From assembly GCA_035940775.1 (NCBI GenBank), contig DASZEN010000050.1, positions 1 through 64,000 of the forward strand: DNA of 64,000 bases, written 5' to 3'. The notes below the pieces were generated by a model. That model searched no databases, had not been told where the DNA came from, and worked only from the letters and a program-made list of their open reading frames with translations. Source of the stretch: DASQYE01 sp035940775 (GTDB lineage Bacteria; Acidobacteriota; Blastocatellia; Pyrinomonadales; Pyrinomonadaceae). The translations under genes were made by a program, and so were the position numbers. Below, one piece after another: positions 41,658 to 50,043 of this stretch (its first letter is position 1; every line of letters begins with the position of its first letter).

Positions 41658-42080
41658 ATGAGTAGAAGTATGAATCAAACAGGGCAACTGCTACGCAGCG
41701 CGTCGTACTTTCCCGTCTCCAATGTGGAGCAATCGGTGGCTTTCTATGACCGGACGTTAGGCTTTCAATGTGAATACTCGGCGGGGACTCCCGTCCAGTT
41801 CGCCATTTGTAGCCGCGACGGCCTCGCCATCATGCTGCGCAAAGTTTCGGAATCCGAACATATTGTGCCCAACGAAAAGCAGGGTGGAACATGGGATGCA
41901 TTCTTCTGGGTGAGCGACGCTCAAGCTTTACACTTTGAGTTCGAGTCGAAGGGGGCGGACATCGTCTATGGGCCACTAGTGCAGGAAGCATACCAGATGA
42001 GGGAGTTTGCGATTCGCGATTGCGACGGCCACGTGATCGGGTTCGGTGAGCCGTTGGCTAAGGAAACAGAGATTAAATGA
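41658..42080 (+). CDS. Cassette gene: VOC-fold protein (glyoxalase/bleomycin-resistance family)
   Basis: 140 residues from the ATG at 41658 (AAGGAG 9 bases upstream). Two beta-alpha-beta-beta-beta units: SASYFPVSNVEQSVAFYDRTLGFQ, VQFAICSRDGLAIMLRKVSE, then AFFWVSDAQALHFEFESKGADIVYGPL and MREFAIRDCDGHVIGFGEPL. The last segment has the usual D-x-D-G-H/N close. No complete metal triad is evident, so binding or sequestration rather than catalysis is possible. A separate VOC cassette lies at 16809. The 140 bp before it hold only attC 32's tail. Confidence 0.86.
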   Translation: MSRSMNQTGQLLRSASYFPVSNVEQSVAFYDRTLGFQCEYSAGTPVQFAICSRDGLAIMLRKVSESEHIVPNEKQGGTWDAFFWVSDAQALHFEFESKGADIVYGPLVQEAYQMREFAIRDCDGHVIGFGEPLAKETEIK

Positions 42081-42157
42081 GCCAGGGGTGCTCGCATTAA
42101 ACTTTCGGTTAGTAGCTCGCCTCGAAACCCTGTAGGTATGTTTGATGGGACGGCACG

Positions 42158-42266
42158 AGCTAACAACTCATTCAACCCTGCCGCCCGATAGCGCTCCCGT
42201 CATGGTTGCGTCTGCGAATTAAATGGAATGCTTCCTGCCGGGCGCGTGTTGATCCGGGCCCTAGAC
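42158..42266 (+). repeat. attC site 33
   Basis: R'' AGCTAAC at 42158 plus AACTCATTCAACCCTGCC; the right end is CGCGTGTTGATCCGGGC plus R' CCTAGAC at 42260. Confidence 0.86.
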
Positions 42267-42306
42267 GTTTCAGTATTATCGATACACAAGCTTGATTCCC
42301 AGGCTC

Positions 42307-42849
42307 TTAGTTACCTGGTCTAAAACCATAACTGACGACTCTTGAGATTCTCCATTGGCCGTCCTTGTTCTGCCAGATATGAACAAATTTACCTATTCCA
42401 TCCAATCTCTCTTTCCCGCCTTTCTGTGCCAGGTAAAACCGATGCTCACCTGTTTGCACGGCTCCATAATTGTTGATGGGACGTACCTCCAAACTACCTT
42501 TCACCAGTTCCCTCCTCACCCTGTTACTATTCTCGCTGCATAAATTATTTTTCATAGCTTCTATAACACTCTTTCGAGTTGTGATTAATCCACCCTTCTC
42601 ATGATAAAACTCGACGCCTTCGGTAAAGAACGTTTCAACTTTGGCCAGATCGCAAGCGTTGAAAGCTTCAAATAAGGCACTGTCCAAAGAAGCGATTTTG
42701 TCGTGCAACTCTCGTCCTGCTGCTGAACTATTATCGGATTGAGCGTTCATCAAGCTCGTTAAAAGTATGAAACTCAACAAAAGCATAATGGCTCTTGATG
42801 AAAAGCCATCTGGTTTCAAGGCGGTGAATTTGCTTGCCGGATTTCTCAT
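42307..42849 (-). CDS. Secreted NTF2/SnoaL-like (DUF4440) protein, reverse-oriented
   Basis: 180 residues, ATG at 42849 with GGAGG 10 bases upstream. The signal peptide ends near MNAQ (residue 37). The DUF4440 pattern is clear: IASLDSALFEAFNACDLAKVETFFTEGVEFYHEKGG, then TTRKSVIEAMKNNLC, and a strand series closing KFVHIWQNKDGQWRISRVVSYGF. The fold usually houses a ligand or is an isomerase-like scaffold. It lies backwards relative to attC 33 and no attC separates it from the next gene, so a site may have been lost here; 42850-43145 has only a small hairpin (42901-42917). Confidence 0.78.
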   Translation of the reverse strand: MRNPASKFTALKPDGFSSRAIMLLLSFILLTSLMNAQSDNSSAAGRELHDKIASLDSALFEAFNACDLAKVETFFTEGVEFYHEKGGLITTRKSVIEAMKNNLCSENSNRVRRELVKGSLEVRPINNYGAVQTGEHRFYLAQKGGKERLDGIGKFVHIWQNKDGQWRISRVVSYGFRPGN

Positions 42850-43145
42850 CTACAGTAAACCTCCACAGATTAGCGATACCTGAATATAGAAAAACCACTG
42901 CGCATCAGGTGATGCGGTAAGTTAGACGCAGCAGGCCGCGCGGGCGTTAACAGGGAATGTTTACCACACAGCCACCAGAGGAGGAAGGAATCGATCTTCG
43001 AAGGTTCTGCTCAGGTGGATTCCAGATGAGCGCTGAACGGTCAGGGCGCTGACTATCAAAGATGCGGGGGGGTTAGATTTAATAGCCGCTTGCGATAAAG
43101 GCCCGCTCTCGGAACACAAACGCTCCGGGGATCGTAACTGTTTAT

Positions 43146-43583
43146 ATGGCATTCCGCACCCTCGCCGATCTTGTGCTGGTTCTGCATTTCGCCTTCGTCC
43201 TCTTTGTGGCGGTTGGCGGCTTGCTGGTATTGCGCTGGCGTCCGGTGGTGTTCCTGCACCTTCCGGCCGTTGTCTGGGGAGTGTTGGTCGAGTGTGCTAA
43301 CTGGACGTGCCCTCTGAACCCGCTCGAAGATTGGTTCCGTCATCTGGGGGGAGAAGTGGGCACAGCTTATGCGAAGGGATTTATAGATTACTATGTTTCG
43401 CTAATCATCCAGCCGGAGAATCTGACTCGCAGTTTTCAGCTTAGCGTAGGGTTGTCGGCGCTGGCAGTAAATCTTCTTATCTATGCGTACATCTACCGCT
43501 GTTCACGTCGAGCGCGGCAAGATAAACGGCTGATTATGTCGCACCTGCCGCCCGACAATTCCCTGAGCCCGACCGCTCGATAG
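43146..43583 (+). CDS. Cassette gene: DUF2784 membrane protein
   Basis: 145 residues with four hydrophobic segments. It matches the DUF2784 family: LADLVLVLHFAFVLFVAVGGLLVLRW, LPAVVWGVLVECANWTCPLNPLEDWFR (with the conserved Cys and Pro), and a third GFIDYYVSLIIQPENLTRSFQL. Integral membrane, function unknown. The end (LPPDNSLSPTAR and the TAG stop) is translated from the left arm of attC 34; the same NSL-PTAR tail appears in the Dph6-like gene. Confidence 0.84.
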   Translation: MAFRTLADLVLVLHFAFVLFVAVGGLLVLRWRPVVFLHLPAVVWGVLVECANWTCPLNPLEDWFRHLGGEVGTAYAKGFIDYYVSLIIQPENLTRSFQLSVGLSALAVNLLIYAYIYRCSRRARQDKRLIMSHLPPDNSLSPTAR

Positions 43584-43732
43584 CTTTCTTTGACAGCCTT
43601 CCTTTCATCTATGTACTTTTAAAATCGGGTGGACTTCCGTCTGCACGGCCCGGGCCTGTCAAAGTTGAGCCCCGGTGAAGTAAGATTATGGTAATCAAAT
43701 CGCGAGCGGCGGGTTAATCAAGAGCGTTAGCC
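43550..43732 (+). repeat. attC site 34, expanded to 183 bp
   Basis: R'' GCCCGAC at 43550 plus AATTCCCTGAGCCCGACC; the right end is GAGCGGCGGGTTAATCAAGA and R' GTTAGCC at 43726. The inner part is about 70 bp longer than in other sites and carries TTTGACAG...CTGTCAAAG inverted repeats. Confidence 0.72.
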
Positions 43733-43765
43733 CGCTTCGCGTATCATCGAGAGTTAAGAGTAAAC

Positions 43766-44278
43766 ATGAAATACCTACTGATACTCGCAGTGTTACTGTC
43801 GTGTGCTTCGGTCGCTGCTCAAGCGCAGGGCCAGAACACGCAGCAAGTCCACATCACTCAGATAGCAATCGGCAAAAAGGCAGATTCTATCGACAAAGCC
43901 ACGCAGGAAATCATCGAGCGCACGGTCGAAGAAAATTTCTCGGCCTGGAAGCTTGAGTCTGTGCTGGAAACCAGGGAAAGCTCTTCTTCTACTTTTATCT
44001 GGGCTTTGGGAGAGCAGAAGCTGGTCGTTTCTGTCTCGTATCTGGAGTCGCAGGAGGAGGCGGCCAAACAGATACGGTTCAATTTGGCTACGATTCAGAT
44101 GCCGCGATATAAACCGCTTGAGCACGTCGGCGCGGAGGCATATCTCATCACAGCGGAAGGGCCGATCATGTTCCGAAAGGCGAACATGGTGGTGACGGTT
44201 TGCGGTTGCGAAGCTCCGTTGGAGATCGTCGAGCAGTTTGCCAAACGCGTGGCGGATTCCCTGTCGGCGGCGGACTAA
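43766..44278 (+). CDS. Cassette gene: small secreted protein
   Basis: 170 residues. The signal peptide ends near AQAQ (residue 21). A helix (DSIDKATQEIIERTVEENF) precedes strands and then the closing FRKANMVVTVCGC and LEIVEQFAKRVADSLSAAD. That closing pattern resembles the end of the cassette protein at 30215 (RKDNVLVTV...FARYVADRI), suggesting a shared fold. The TAA stop lies in the R'' box of the next attC. Function unknown; periplasmic by the signal. Confidence 0.65.
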   Translation: MKYLLILAVLLSCASVAAQAQGQNTQQVHITQIAIGKKADSIDKATQEIIERTVEENFSAWKLESVLETRESSSSTFIWALGEQKLVVSVSYLESQEEAAKQIRFNLATIQMPRYKPLEHVGAEAYLITAEGPIMFRKANMVVTVCGCEAPLEIVEQFAKRVADSLSAAD

Positions 44279-44373
44279 CAACTCATCGAACCCGACCGCC
44301 GCACTAATTGAGCCACAGCTTTTCCCTGCCGAATCTATTTTCGCCGAGTGCAAAGCTGTGGCTCGCATCAGGG
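44273..44373 (+). repeat. attC site 35 with a hairpin replacing its centre
   Basis: R'' GACTAAC at 44273 plus AACTCATCGAACCCGACCGC; R' ATCAGGG near 44367. Between the arms lies a foreign 13-bp perfect inverted repeat (44310-44322 with 44352-44364), and the GGTTAATTCGGGC arm is gone. Confidence 0.55.
44310..44364. terminator. Hairpin, possible terminator
   Basis: GAGCCACAGCTTT and AAAGCTGTGGCTC are perfect 13-bp arms around a 29-nt loop. It lies between the converging genes ending at 44278 (plus) and 44380 (minus). Confidence 0.5.
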
Positions 44374-44379
44374 ATTCTA

Positions 44380-44793
44380 TTAAACCAGCCCATCGCTCTC
44401 CTTAAAGCCTGCATAGCGACGATCCTGTTCGGGCTCGGGCGTATGCTTGATTTCGGAGCGGCGTCTGATGCGGCTGAAAACAAAAAGATTGAAGAAATGC
44501 ATCGCCCCTAAAACTACCAGCACCATGCCCACTTTCGCGGATAATGCTTCTATGCCTTCTTGCGCCGTCTCAAGCGTGTAGCCGAGTTTAAGAGCGAGGC
44601 TGACATATCCGAAGTTAATCAGATAGAAGCCGACGACCAGCAAATGGTTTACGGAATCGGCCAATGCTTCGTTGCCGCTGAAAACATCCACTAGAAAGAT
44701 GCGACCGTTTTTGTGCAGCGTATGTGCCACCCAGACGGTCAAAGCGATGCTGATTCCGAGGTACGTGAGATAGGTGATAACAACTGTGTTCAT
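44380..44793 (-). CDS. Three-span membrane protein of unknown function
   Basis: 137 residues from the ATG at 44793, with an AGGAGG run 7 bases upstream; the frame is open to 44850. Hydrophobic segments lie at about 2-22, 51-72 and 86-107 (VVITYLTYLGISIALTVWVA, LLVVGFYLINFGYVSLALKL, VGMVLVVLGAMHFFNLFVFS). A charged cytoplasmic tail follows (RIRRRSEIKHTPEPEQDRR). It runs opposite to the neighbouring plus-strand cassettes and begins the minus-strand part of the array. Not recognised. Confidence 0.62.
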   Translation of the reverse strand: MNTVVITYLTYLGISIALTVWVAHTLHKNGRIFLVDVFSGNEALADSVNHLLVVGFYLINFGYVSLALKLGYTLETAQEGIEALSAKVGMVLVVLGAMHFFNLFVFSRIRRRSEIKHTPEPEQDRRYAGFKESDGLV

Positions 44794-44992
44794 GACGCCC
44801 TCCTCCTCTGGTTGGAGTCTGATCGAGTACCACGAAAATTTCCTATTCAATCGACGTGCCAGTAGAGAACAGATCGGAAATCAGCGGTTTTTTTACGGGG
44901 CAGTCGGTATCAGGCAGGCAAAATGCGTTTGCTGGCCCGAAGGGTTTGGCAAGTTGCGAATACTATGGAGAGGTTCGCAATCTGAGGCCGCC

Positions 44993-45093
<101 letters not shown>

Positions 45094-45207
45094 GTTTCAC
45101 TTACGCCTTCAGGTACATTCAAGCACTCCATCTTCTGTCGTTCAGCTTATCGTCGCTCGCCCTACCTCTCGCCGCTCCTGTCTGGGCTGTCGGAGGTTTG
45201 CGAGGGT

Positions 45208-45415
45208 GTCGGTGGACGAGTCGATTGAAACCGATGATCTCAAAGTGCGTATCTACGAAGGCACGGCGGCGGTGCTCACGGGCCAGGCTAGTATGAAGGC
45301 GCGGCTTAAAGGTCAGGCAATCGATATGGGCGCGCACCGCTTCACCTCCGTCTATGTACTGAGTAATAGTCAGTGGCGGTTGGTCGCCTCGCAAGCGATT
45401 CTAATTGCACAGTAA
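45208..45415 (+). pseudogene. Remnant of a DUF4440/NTF2-like gene, 5' end lost
   Basis: The plus-strand frame ending at 45415 reads SVDESIETDDLKVRIYEGTAAVLTG, then MKARLKGQAIDMGAHRFTSVYVLSNSQWRLVASQ. This is the C-terminal half of a DUF4440 domain (RxTxVYxxxxxxWxLVASQ). No N-terminal half, signal or start is visible upstream. The frame runs back through the (GA)20 tract into unlikely sequence. I read it as a truncated gene left by a rearrangement. Confidence 0.65.
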
Positions 45416-45439
45416 CAAGGCCCAGAGACCTCCGCCGGG

Positions 45440-45476
45440 CAGGAGAACAGCGGTCGCGTTCAATGAGTGGTCAGGC
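45440..45476 (-). repeat. attC left half, inverted (site 37)
   Basis: On the minus strand: R'' GCCTGAC (45476-45470) plus CACTCATTGAACGCGACCGC. No matching right half is found to its 3' side. It closes the minus-strand cassette at 45497-45970. Confidence 0.65.
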
Positions 45477-45496
45477 GTGGCGTAAGCGGCGATTAT

Positions 45497-45970
45497 TCAT
45501 TTTGATTTTCGCTCACTGTAGATCGGCTCAAATGACCGGGTCGTGTGCTCAGCCACACTCGACATCGCCTCCGGCAGCGCTCGCGTCTGTGCCGCGTCAA
45601 GCTCTTTCGTAGCTTGTCCCTTCGAGAGCACACTATCGCCTCTGTCTTCAGCGCCTCGGTTACGACGCAATAACAGCCAGATGAGCACGCCTTCGACCAG
45701 GAGCATTATCAGAAAGCTCAGCAGCGTGAAAGCCAGAATCAGCCCCAGATTCAAGTTGAGTACGGCTTTCATCACTCCCATGAGAACCGTGATAGCCCCG
45801 AGGCCGAGGACGAAGAGCCCTACCATCGAAAATACGAGGGATTCAGTTTTCACTCCTGATGAGTTGACGAGGGTATCGCCTGTCTCCCTATTCAACCTTG
45901 CGCCACAATAATTGCAGTAGCTCAAGCCCTGCGCGGCGGATAAGCCGCAAGATGAACAATACATTCTCAT
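45497..45970 (-). CDS. Inverted cassette gene: zinc-ribbon membrane protein
   Basis: 157 residues from the ATG at 45970 (AAGGAGG just upstream). The frame runs back through attC 38 to 46087. Zinc ribbon at the start: YCSSCGLSAAQGLSYCNYCGARL (two CxxC pairs). Two transmembrane helices at about 42-65 and 70-95 follow, then a polar cytoplasmic tail. Proteins with a short zinc ribbon before two spans are common and unassigned; the ribbon may bind protein or nucleic acid. Confidence 0.72.
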   Translation of the reverse strand: MRMYCSSCGLSAAQGLSYCNYCGARLNRETGDTLVNSSGVKTESLVFSMVGLFVLGLGAITVLMGVMKAVLNLNLGLILAFTLLSFLIMLLVEGVLIWLLLRRNRGAEDRGDSVLSKGQATKELDAAQTRALPEAMSSVAEHTTRSFEPIYSERKSK

Positions 45971-46042
45971 TCGCCTCCTTAAGGCCACTACGATACCGTA
46001 TGCTGCTAAGTTCAACAGTAATTTCTCAGCAAAATGGCAAGC

Positions 46043-46146
46043 GCCTGACGCCCGAATTAACCGAGCTGGAAATATTGAAACGGGCATTCAAGGTTCACGA
46101 ATGAAATCCGGGCTGATTCCGCTCCGGTTGAAGGAGCTGGTTGGGG
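46043..46146 (-). repeat. attC site 38, inverted
   Basis: On the minus strand: R'' CCCCAAC (46146-46140) plus CAGCTCCTTCAACCGGAGC; the right end is GCTCGGTTAATTCGGGC plus R' GTCAGGC (46049-46043). Complete, reverse of the rest of the array. Confidence 0.85.
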
Positions 46147-46254
46147 GGCGGGAAGCTATGGAAAACTATCTATTGGCACCCTCGCGCAATAAAACTCAAT
46201 CAGTCTACTTCCGTATCAATAAGAGGCTCCGTCGCGAGCGCATTTTATTCACAG

Positions 46255-46683
46255 TTATTGAGATTTATTCCACATTTCTCCGATAGTGCCTAGCAGCATG
46301 TACATGGCGGCAGCGCCACAGAAAAGAAATACCTGAAAAAATTGGAGCCAGCGCGACGGATCGCTCTCGGCTTCTGCCGTTTGTAAGGCCATGTGGAGAA
46401 CTAATAATGAAGGAGCCAGTCCGAACACGATGAGTAGCGCAAGTACAAGGGCTACGGGGCCCGTAGCCGCCTTCCCGCCGTGCGCCAGACCGGAGACAAA
46501 TTTTACCAGCGATTGCCCGAACAGAATCGCGGCGCCAAATGACCACTCGGGAGACATGAACAGACGGGTTGAATGCTCGGCATGAGCTAAGACCATTAAG
46601 ACCACGAGCAGAGGCAGTATTGCGAATGCAACTTCCGCCGCCAGACCTGAAAGAATGCGACCGCGCTCAGTCATTTTTTTCAT
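46255..46683 (-). CDS. Inverted cassette: four-span membrane protein coupled to a P-loop ATPase
   Basis: 142 residues from the ATG at 46683; the frame also has a GTG at 46695, overlapping the ATPase stop by GTGA. Four hydrophobic segments at about 8-33, 45-60, 68-92 and 104-130 (EVAFAILPLLVVLMVLAHA, GPVALVLALLIVFGLAPSLL, FFQVFLFCGAAAMYMLLG). No catalytic motif. Small multi-span proteins translated from the same transcript as a large ATPase are often membrane-acting effectors in anti-phage systems. That reading is inference. attC 38 lies 3' of it. Confidence 0.65.
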   Translation of the reverse strand: MKKMTERGRILSGLAAEVAFAILPLLVVLMVLAHAEHSTRLFMSPEWSFGAAILFGQSLVKFVSGLAHGGKAATGPVALVLALLIVFGLAPSLLVLHMALQTAEAESDPSRWLQFFQVFLFCGAAAMYMLLGTIGEMWNKSQ

Positions 46684-46691
46684 TTCTTTCC

Positions 46692-48242
46692 TCACGCAAA
46701 GGGGCCGTCCGCTTCCTGCTCCTCTCGTTCTGTCGAAAATGGCATCACTCGCGATGGCGAGTTAAACTCTACATTGAGCCGCGAATAGAACATCGGATGA
46801 ATAACGCATTCGTCTCGGTGCGTAATGGGGAGTCGCTCTCGGAGCGAGTATTCAAAATCGGCGTCGATATACCCGGCCTCTACATTGTGCCGCCTGACCC
46901 GCCCGACGATGCCAAGCTCGGCGACAAGGCGGCGAAAACGCGCCGGGGAATAGCTATCCGAAGGCCATTCTGAAGCAGACTGACGGGCCCGCCTATCGAG
47001 TTCGTTGCCCTTGAAAAGCATTGGTATCTTCATAAGAGCATCCACAATGGCGCTGACATTTTTGTAGGTCTGGCTAAATGAATTGATGATCTCATTTGCT
47101 AATTTCGTTTCGGCATCTTTAATGGCATATAGAATATCTTTCTCGGAAAAAACAGGAAAATCTCCTTTGTCCTTGGCGCGCTCGGCAATCGCGTTACAGA
47201 GCAGGATGAGTTGGCGCGGCCGCATCTGCGTGTGACGCAGGACGTAAGAGAAAGAGTGTTCCTGTAAGCCACGGGCATTCGTGATATATTGACCAAAATA
47301 TGGAATCCACATCTTCTGTAAGACTTCGCGAGGGTTGACCCAATTGATTTCGCCCTTGCTCTCGGCGAGTAACAGGTTGTTCGCTTCCAGGTAACAGAAG
47401 AAGCGCCAGCTAATTAGACGGAGCAGGTCTTTCGGACGCCAGAACAGGTATACAGGATTCTTAATACTCTTTAACGGATTCTGCAAAACATCCTCTTCGA
47501 GATACGGAAAAACCTCACCTGACATAAAAACTTTGAGATGAACACCTTTATCTTTGAAATTAAGATTGAAATTTACTGCACACTGCACCAATGCCGCCAT
47601 CGCATTCATAAGTCCATCATCACTGATGTCGTATTTCTCCAGCGTGTCAAAAGCGATGATGATTGGGCGGTTGGCTGCGATCTTCAACACCTCTTTCTTT
47701 GCCGCTTCAAGACGCTCATCGCCCACTAACTGTTCGATGCGCTCGTCAATAATCTTGTCGCTGGAGTCATGCAACCAGATCAGCACACGGTCAATAATAG
47801 TGTTAATCAGATGTGATACGCCGACGTTCGAACAGGCTTCATCACAAGCCTCGGCGATGACTTTTGATGCCGCCCGCGTATGCTCAAAAACAACACACCA
47901 GATGACGTATTCCCATACCTTTTGCAGCCGGGGAATCGCGATCTCGCGCGATTCGGAGGCGCGAGAGGAAATATCGGATAATACTTTTTGAAATTCCTTT
48001 GGCTCATTAACGTCTATGTAGATAGGGTTTTTGATCTCTGTTTGAAAGGAGAAGTATTGCGCCAGGGCGGTCTTCCCTGAGCCTCGCCGCCCAATGATAA
48101 GGTAGGTTTGCGGCTTGATCGACGCGCTATTAAACGGCGTCTCATCGAAATATAGCTCGCTATATTCGGATTCTAACTCTTTCAATTCCGACTCGCAGTC
48201 AGCCTGACCGAAAGGTGTGTGCCCCATCTTTATCATTGTCAT
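46692..48242 (-). CDS. P-loop ATPase (Sll1717-like), first gene of an inverted two-gene cassette
   Basis: 516 residues. Walker A GRRGSGKTAL (51-60) and Walker B IIIAFDTLEKY (about 195-205; Asp199, Glu202). The GxxGSGKTAL loop followed by a long helical C-terminal part fits the Sll1717-type ATPases. A late part (about 430-500) looks winged-helix-like (RFRRLVAELGIVGRVRR). It would be a cytoplasmic sensor or regulator. The stop is translationally coupled to the membrane-protein gene. Base composition looks more AT-rich than its neighbours, a hint of acquisition. Confidence 0.82.
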   Translation of the reverse strand: MTMIKMGHTPFGQADCESELKELESEYSELYFDETPFNSASIKPQTYLIIGRRGSGKTALAQYFSFQTEIKNPIYIDVNEPKEFQKVLSDISSRASESREIAIPRLQKVWEYVIWCVVFEHTRAASKVIAEACDEACSNVGVSHLINTIIDRVLIWLHDSSDKIIDERIEQLVGDERLEAAKKEVLKIAANRPIIIAFDTLEKYDISDDGLMNAMAALVQCAVNFNLNFKDKGVHLKVFMSGEVFPYLEEDVLQNPLKSIKNPVYLFWRPKDLLRLISWRFFCYLEANNLLLAESKGEINWVNPREVLQKMWIPYFGQYITNARGLQEHSFSYVLRHTQMRPRQLILLCNAIAERAKDKGDFPVFSEKDILYAIKDAETKLANEIINSFSQTYKNVSAIVDALMKIPMLFKGNELDRRARQSASEWPSDSYSPARFRRLVAELGIVGRVRRHNVEAGYIDADFEYSLRERLPITHRDECVIHPMFYSRLNVEFNSPSRVMPFSTEREEQEADGPFA

Positions 48243-48386
48243 TTACCTCAAGCTGTATGTAGCGATATTCTGCAAGGGTGAGAATTAGCCAGTTTGAAAA
48301 GCAAACGGACGATATGCCAGTTTACGCGGAAAGTCAATGAGTTATCACTAGATTCAAGCAGCGCAAATTTGGTGGTTCTATGAGAA

Positions 48387-48498
48387 GCTCAACGCTCTGA
48401 TTAACCCGCGCCGGGATATAGCATTTAATCAAGAGGGAGCAGGAAGAAGAAGACGAAGGGGAGATGGTCGAGCGGGTGGGTTCAATGAGTTGTTAGGC
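48387..48498 (-). repeat. attC site 39, inverted
   Basis: On the minus strand: R'' GCCTAAC (48498-48492) plus AACTCATTGAACCCACCCGC; the right end is GCGCGGGTTAATCAGAGC plus R' GTTGAGC (48393-48387). Complete. It supplies the stop codon of the gene at 48482. Confidence 0.9.
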
Positions 48499-48946
48499 GC
48501 GCCCTACGATTAAATGGCCTCTGCCGCCCTTTATACTTTGAGCTGCAATTCCTGATGATTTGCACGTCACGTTTATCGACATCTGCCAATATATAGGGCT
48601 CACCAATCCAGGGCGGATAGGCCCAAAGTTCAACCGTCAGCTCTTCACGATGCCCAGCATCGACCCAGATAATTCGGTCAGCCTCGATGCCGCCCCTGTT
48701 CACCAGATAATTCTTCGCACGGACAGCACGAAACCGAGCCTCGCCCACACAAGCCTTTCGTCCCGCGTAAACGATAAGGTAAGCGACATAGGTCGGTTCG
48801 CGCTGTAATTGGAGTGCCAGATTGTAGAGCCGAGCCTTTTCATCTGAAAATCGAATGTTGCCGTATTCGTCGAACTTACGCGGGTGTTGAGCCTGTACGC
48901 TGGCTACAACTAAGAGGCAACCCATGATTGAGAGGATAAGCTTCAT
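48482..48946 (-). CDS. Inverted cassette gene: small secreted protein (OmpA-like helix-strand pattern)
   Basis: 154 residues. The signal peptide ends near VQAQ (residue 20). YVAYLIVYAGRKACVGEARFRAVRAKNYLVNRGGIEADRIIWVDAGHRE resembles the alpha-beta core of OmpA-like peptidoglycan-binding domains: a helix with R-A-x-x-V/A-K-N-Y-L, then G-I-x-x-D-R-I. The N-D/R contacts that bind diaminopimelate are not certain. The last residues (RARLTTH and the TGA) are read from the left arm of attC 39. Confidence 0.68.
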   Translation of the reverse strand: MKLILSIMGCLLVVASVQAQHPRKFDEYGNIRFSDEKARLYNLALQLQREPTYVAYLIVYAGRKACVGEARFRAVRAKNYLVNRGGIEADRIIWVDAGHREELTVELWAYPPWIGEPYILADVDKRDVQIIRNCSSKYKGRQRPFNRRARLTTH

Positions 48947-48974
48947 CTTCCACCACCCTCGAATTAATACTGGC

Positions 48975-49061
48975 GCGCAACGGGCGAATTAAGCGGCGAG
49001 CGATTGACGTTGATTATAAGATCCGTCCTGATTGCGAGTCCGGTCGAATGACTCGTCAGGC
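48975..49061 (-). repeat. attC site 40, inverted (87 bp)
   Basis: On the minus strand: R'' GCCTGAC (49061-49055), then GAGTCATTCGACCGG; the right end is CCGCTTAATTCGCCC plus R' GTTGCGC (48981-48975). Confidence 0.8.
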
Positions 49062-49089
49062 GTTATTGGTTGTCACACGGCGGGCCCGA

Positions 49090-49797
49090 TCAGGAGGCTC
49101 GGTCGCCCACGGGGCGAGCCTTTGCGCCTTTGATTAAAAGCCACAGGATGGTCGGGATTCCCCCTAGAGCGCCGAGCGACATGGCTAACTGGGTAAACAT
49201 CGCCGGATGAAATTGTGGTATCAGGAATTTTGTAAAGACATTGATCGCGTAGCCGACGCTCATGATTATCAGCAGAATGCCCAAAACTTTCGGGAGGAAT
49301 CTGGATTTGATGATGAGCAATCCGAATGATAAGTAATAAGGTGTCCAGAATATTTCAAGGAGCGCCTGTCCGAAACTGTTGTTCAGTCTGAGAAAGATCA
49401 TCGCCATGGCATTGAGTTGTTCGGGAGTGAACGCTTTCAAGTAATCAGCCTGGCTCAAAACCAACAGGGCTCCTAAATTATTAAGCGCATTGACGACGGC
49501 GATGGCGACGGTCAGCATGGCCGACGTTAAAGACACTGTCGCCAATGTTTTATCAACTTCCCTGAACAGGCGGTACACGGTCAAACCGAAAAAAAAGAAG
49601 AAGAGCTGTGAGAAAAGACTGCTGACGATGGCTGCCCGGAATAAAAACTCGGAAGCCACTATGTTACCGGCGGTCGCTGCGGCGTCCCCGGCTACGATCA
49701 CCTTGGACCGGACATACATCAGGCTGAAGCCCCCTGCGACTGCCGATAAAAACCAAAGCAGGCCCGCGAGTCTTGCCCTGTTTTTGATTGAGTTCAT
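49090..49797 (-). CDS. Inverted cassette gene: DUF4386-type membrane protein
   Basis: 235 residues from the ATG at 49797; the frame is open further upstream but that part lacks sense. Six hydrophobic segments. Family-type signs: ARLAGLLWFLSAVAGGFSLMYVRSKVI at the start, EQLNAMAMIFLRLNNSFGQALLEIFWTPYYLSFGLLIIKSRFLPKVLGILLI in the middle (quoted for position only as LEIFWTPYYLSFGLLIIKS), and a GALGGIPTILWLLIKG end. Integral membrane, role unknown. attC 40 lies 3' of it and attC 41 5' of it. Confidence 0.8.
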   Translation of the reverse strand: MNSIKNRARLAGLLWFLSAVAGGFSLMYVRSKVIVAGDAAATAGNIVASEFLFRAAIVSSLFSQLFFFFFGLTVYRLFREVDKTLATVSLTSAMLTVAIAVVNALNNLGALLVLSQADYLKAFTPEQLNAMAMIFLRLNNSFGQALLEIFWTPYYLSFGLLIIKSRFLPKVLGILLIIMSVGYAINVFTKFLIPQFHPAMFTQLAMSLGALGGIPTILWLLIKGAKARPVGDRAS

Positions 49798-49934
49798 AGC
49801 CTCTCTCCGTCTATTACTGTTGTCTGAGATACGGTACGGCCCTGCCCTTTGTTTCAAGGAGCAGGCCGAGCAGAGATACATCTCATGGCACACCGGCCAT
49901 GCAGTGTTCCCGAGATCGCCGCAGGTTGGTTGAC

Positions 49935-50043
49935 GCCTGACACGGGAATTAACACGCGCCGAACAATAAGCAGTCGGGCAGAGGGACTGATTAAATGATG
50001 AAAGCCATTCTATTGAGGCGTTGGGTTCAATCTGTCGTCGGGT
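49935..50043 (-). repeat. attC site 41, inverted, last site of the array
   Basis: On the minus strand: R'' ACCCGAC (50043-50037), then GACAGATTGAACCCAACG and the inner CTTTCATCATT box; the right end is GCGCGTGTTAATTCCCGT plus R' GTCAGGC (49941-49935). No attC is seen beyond 50.1 kb; 50044-50549 holds no convincing gene. Confidence 0.85.

Noticed and set aside
48482..48946. A true OmpA peptidoglycan-binding domain
   Set aside because: Helix-strand pattern is similar but the binding residues cannot be confirmed, so it was left as a secreted unknown.
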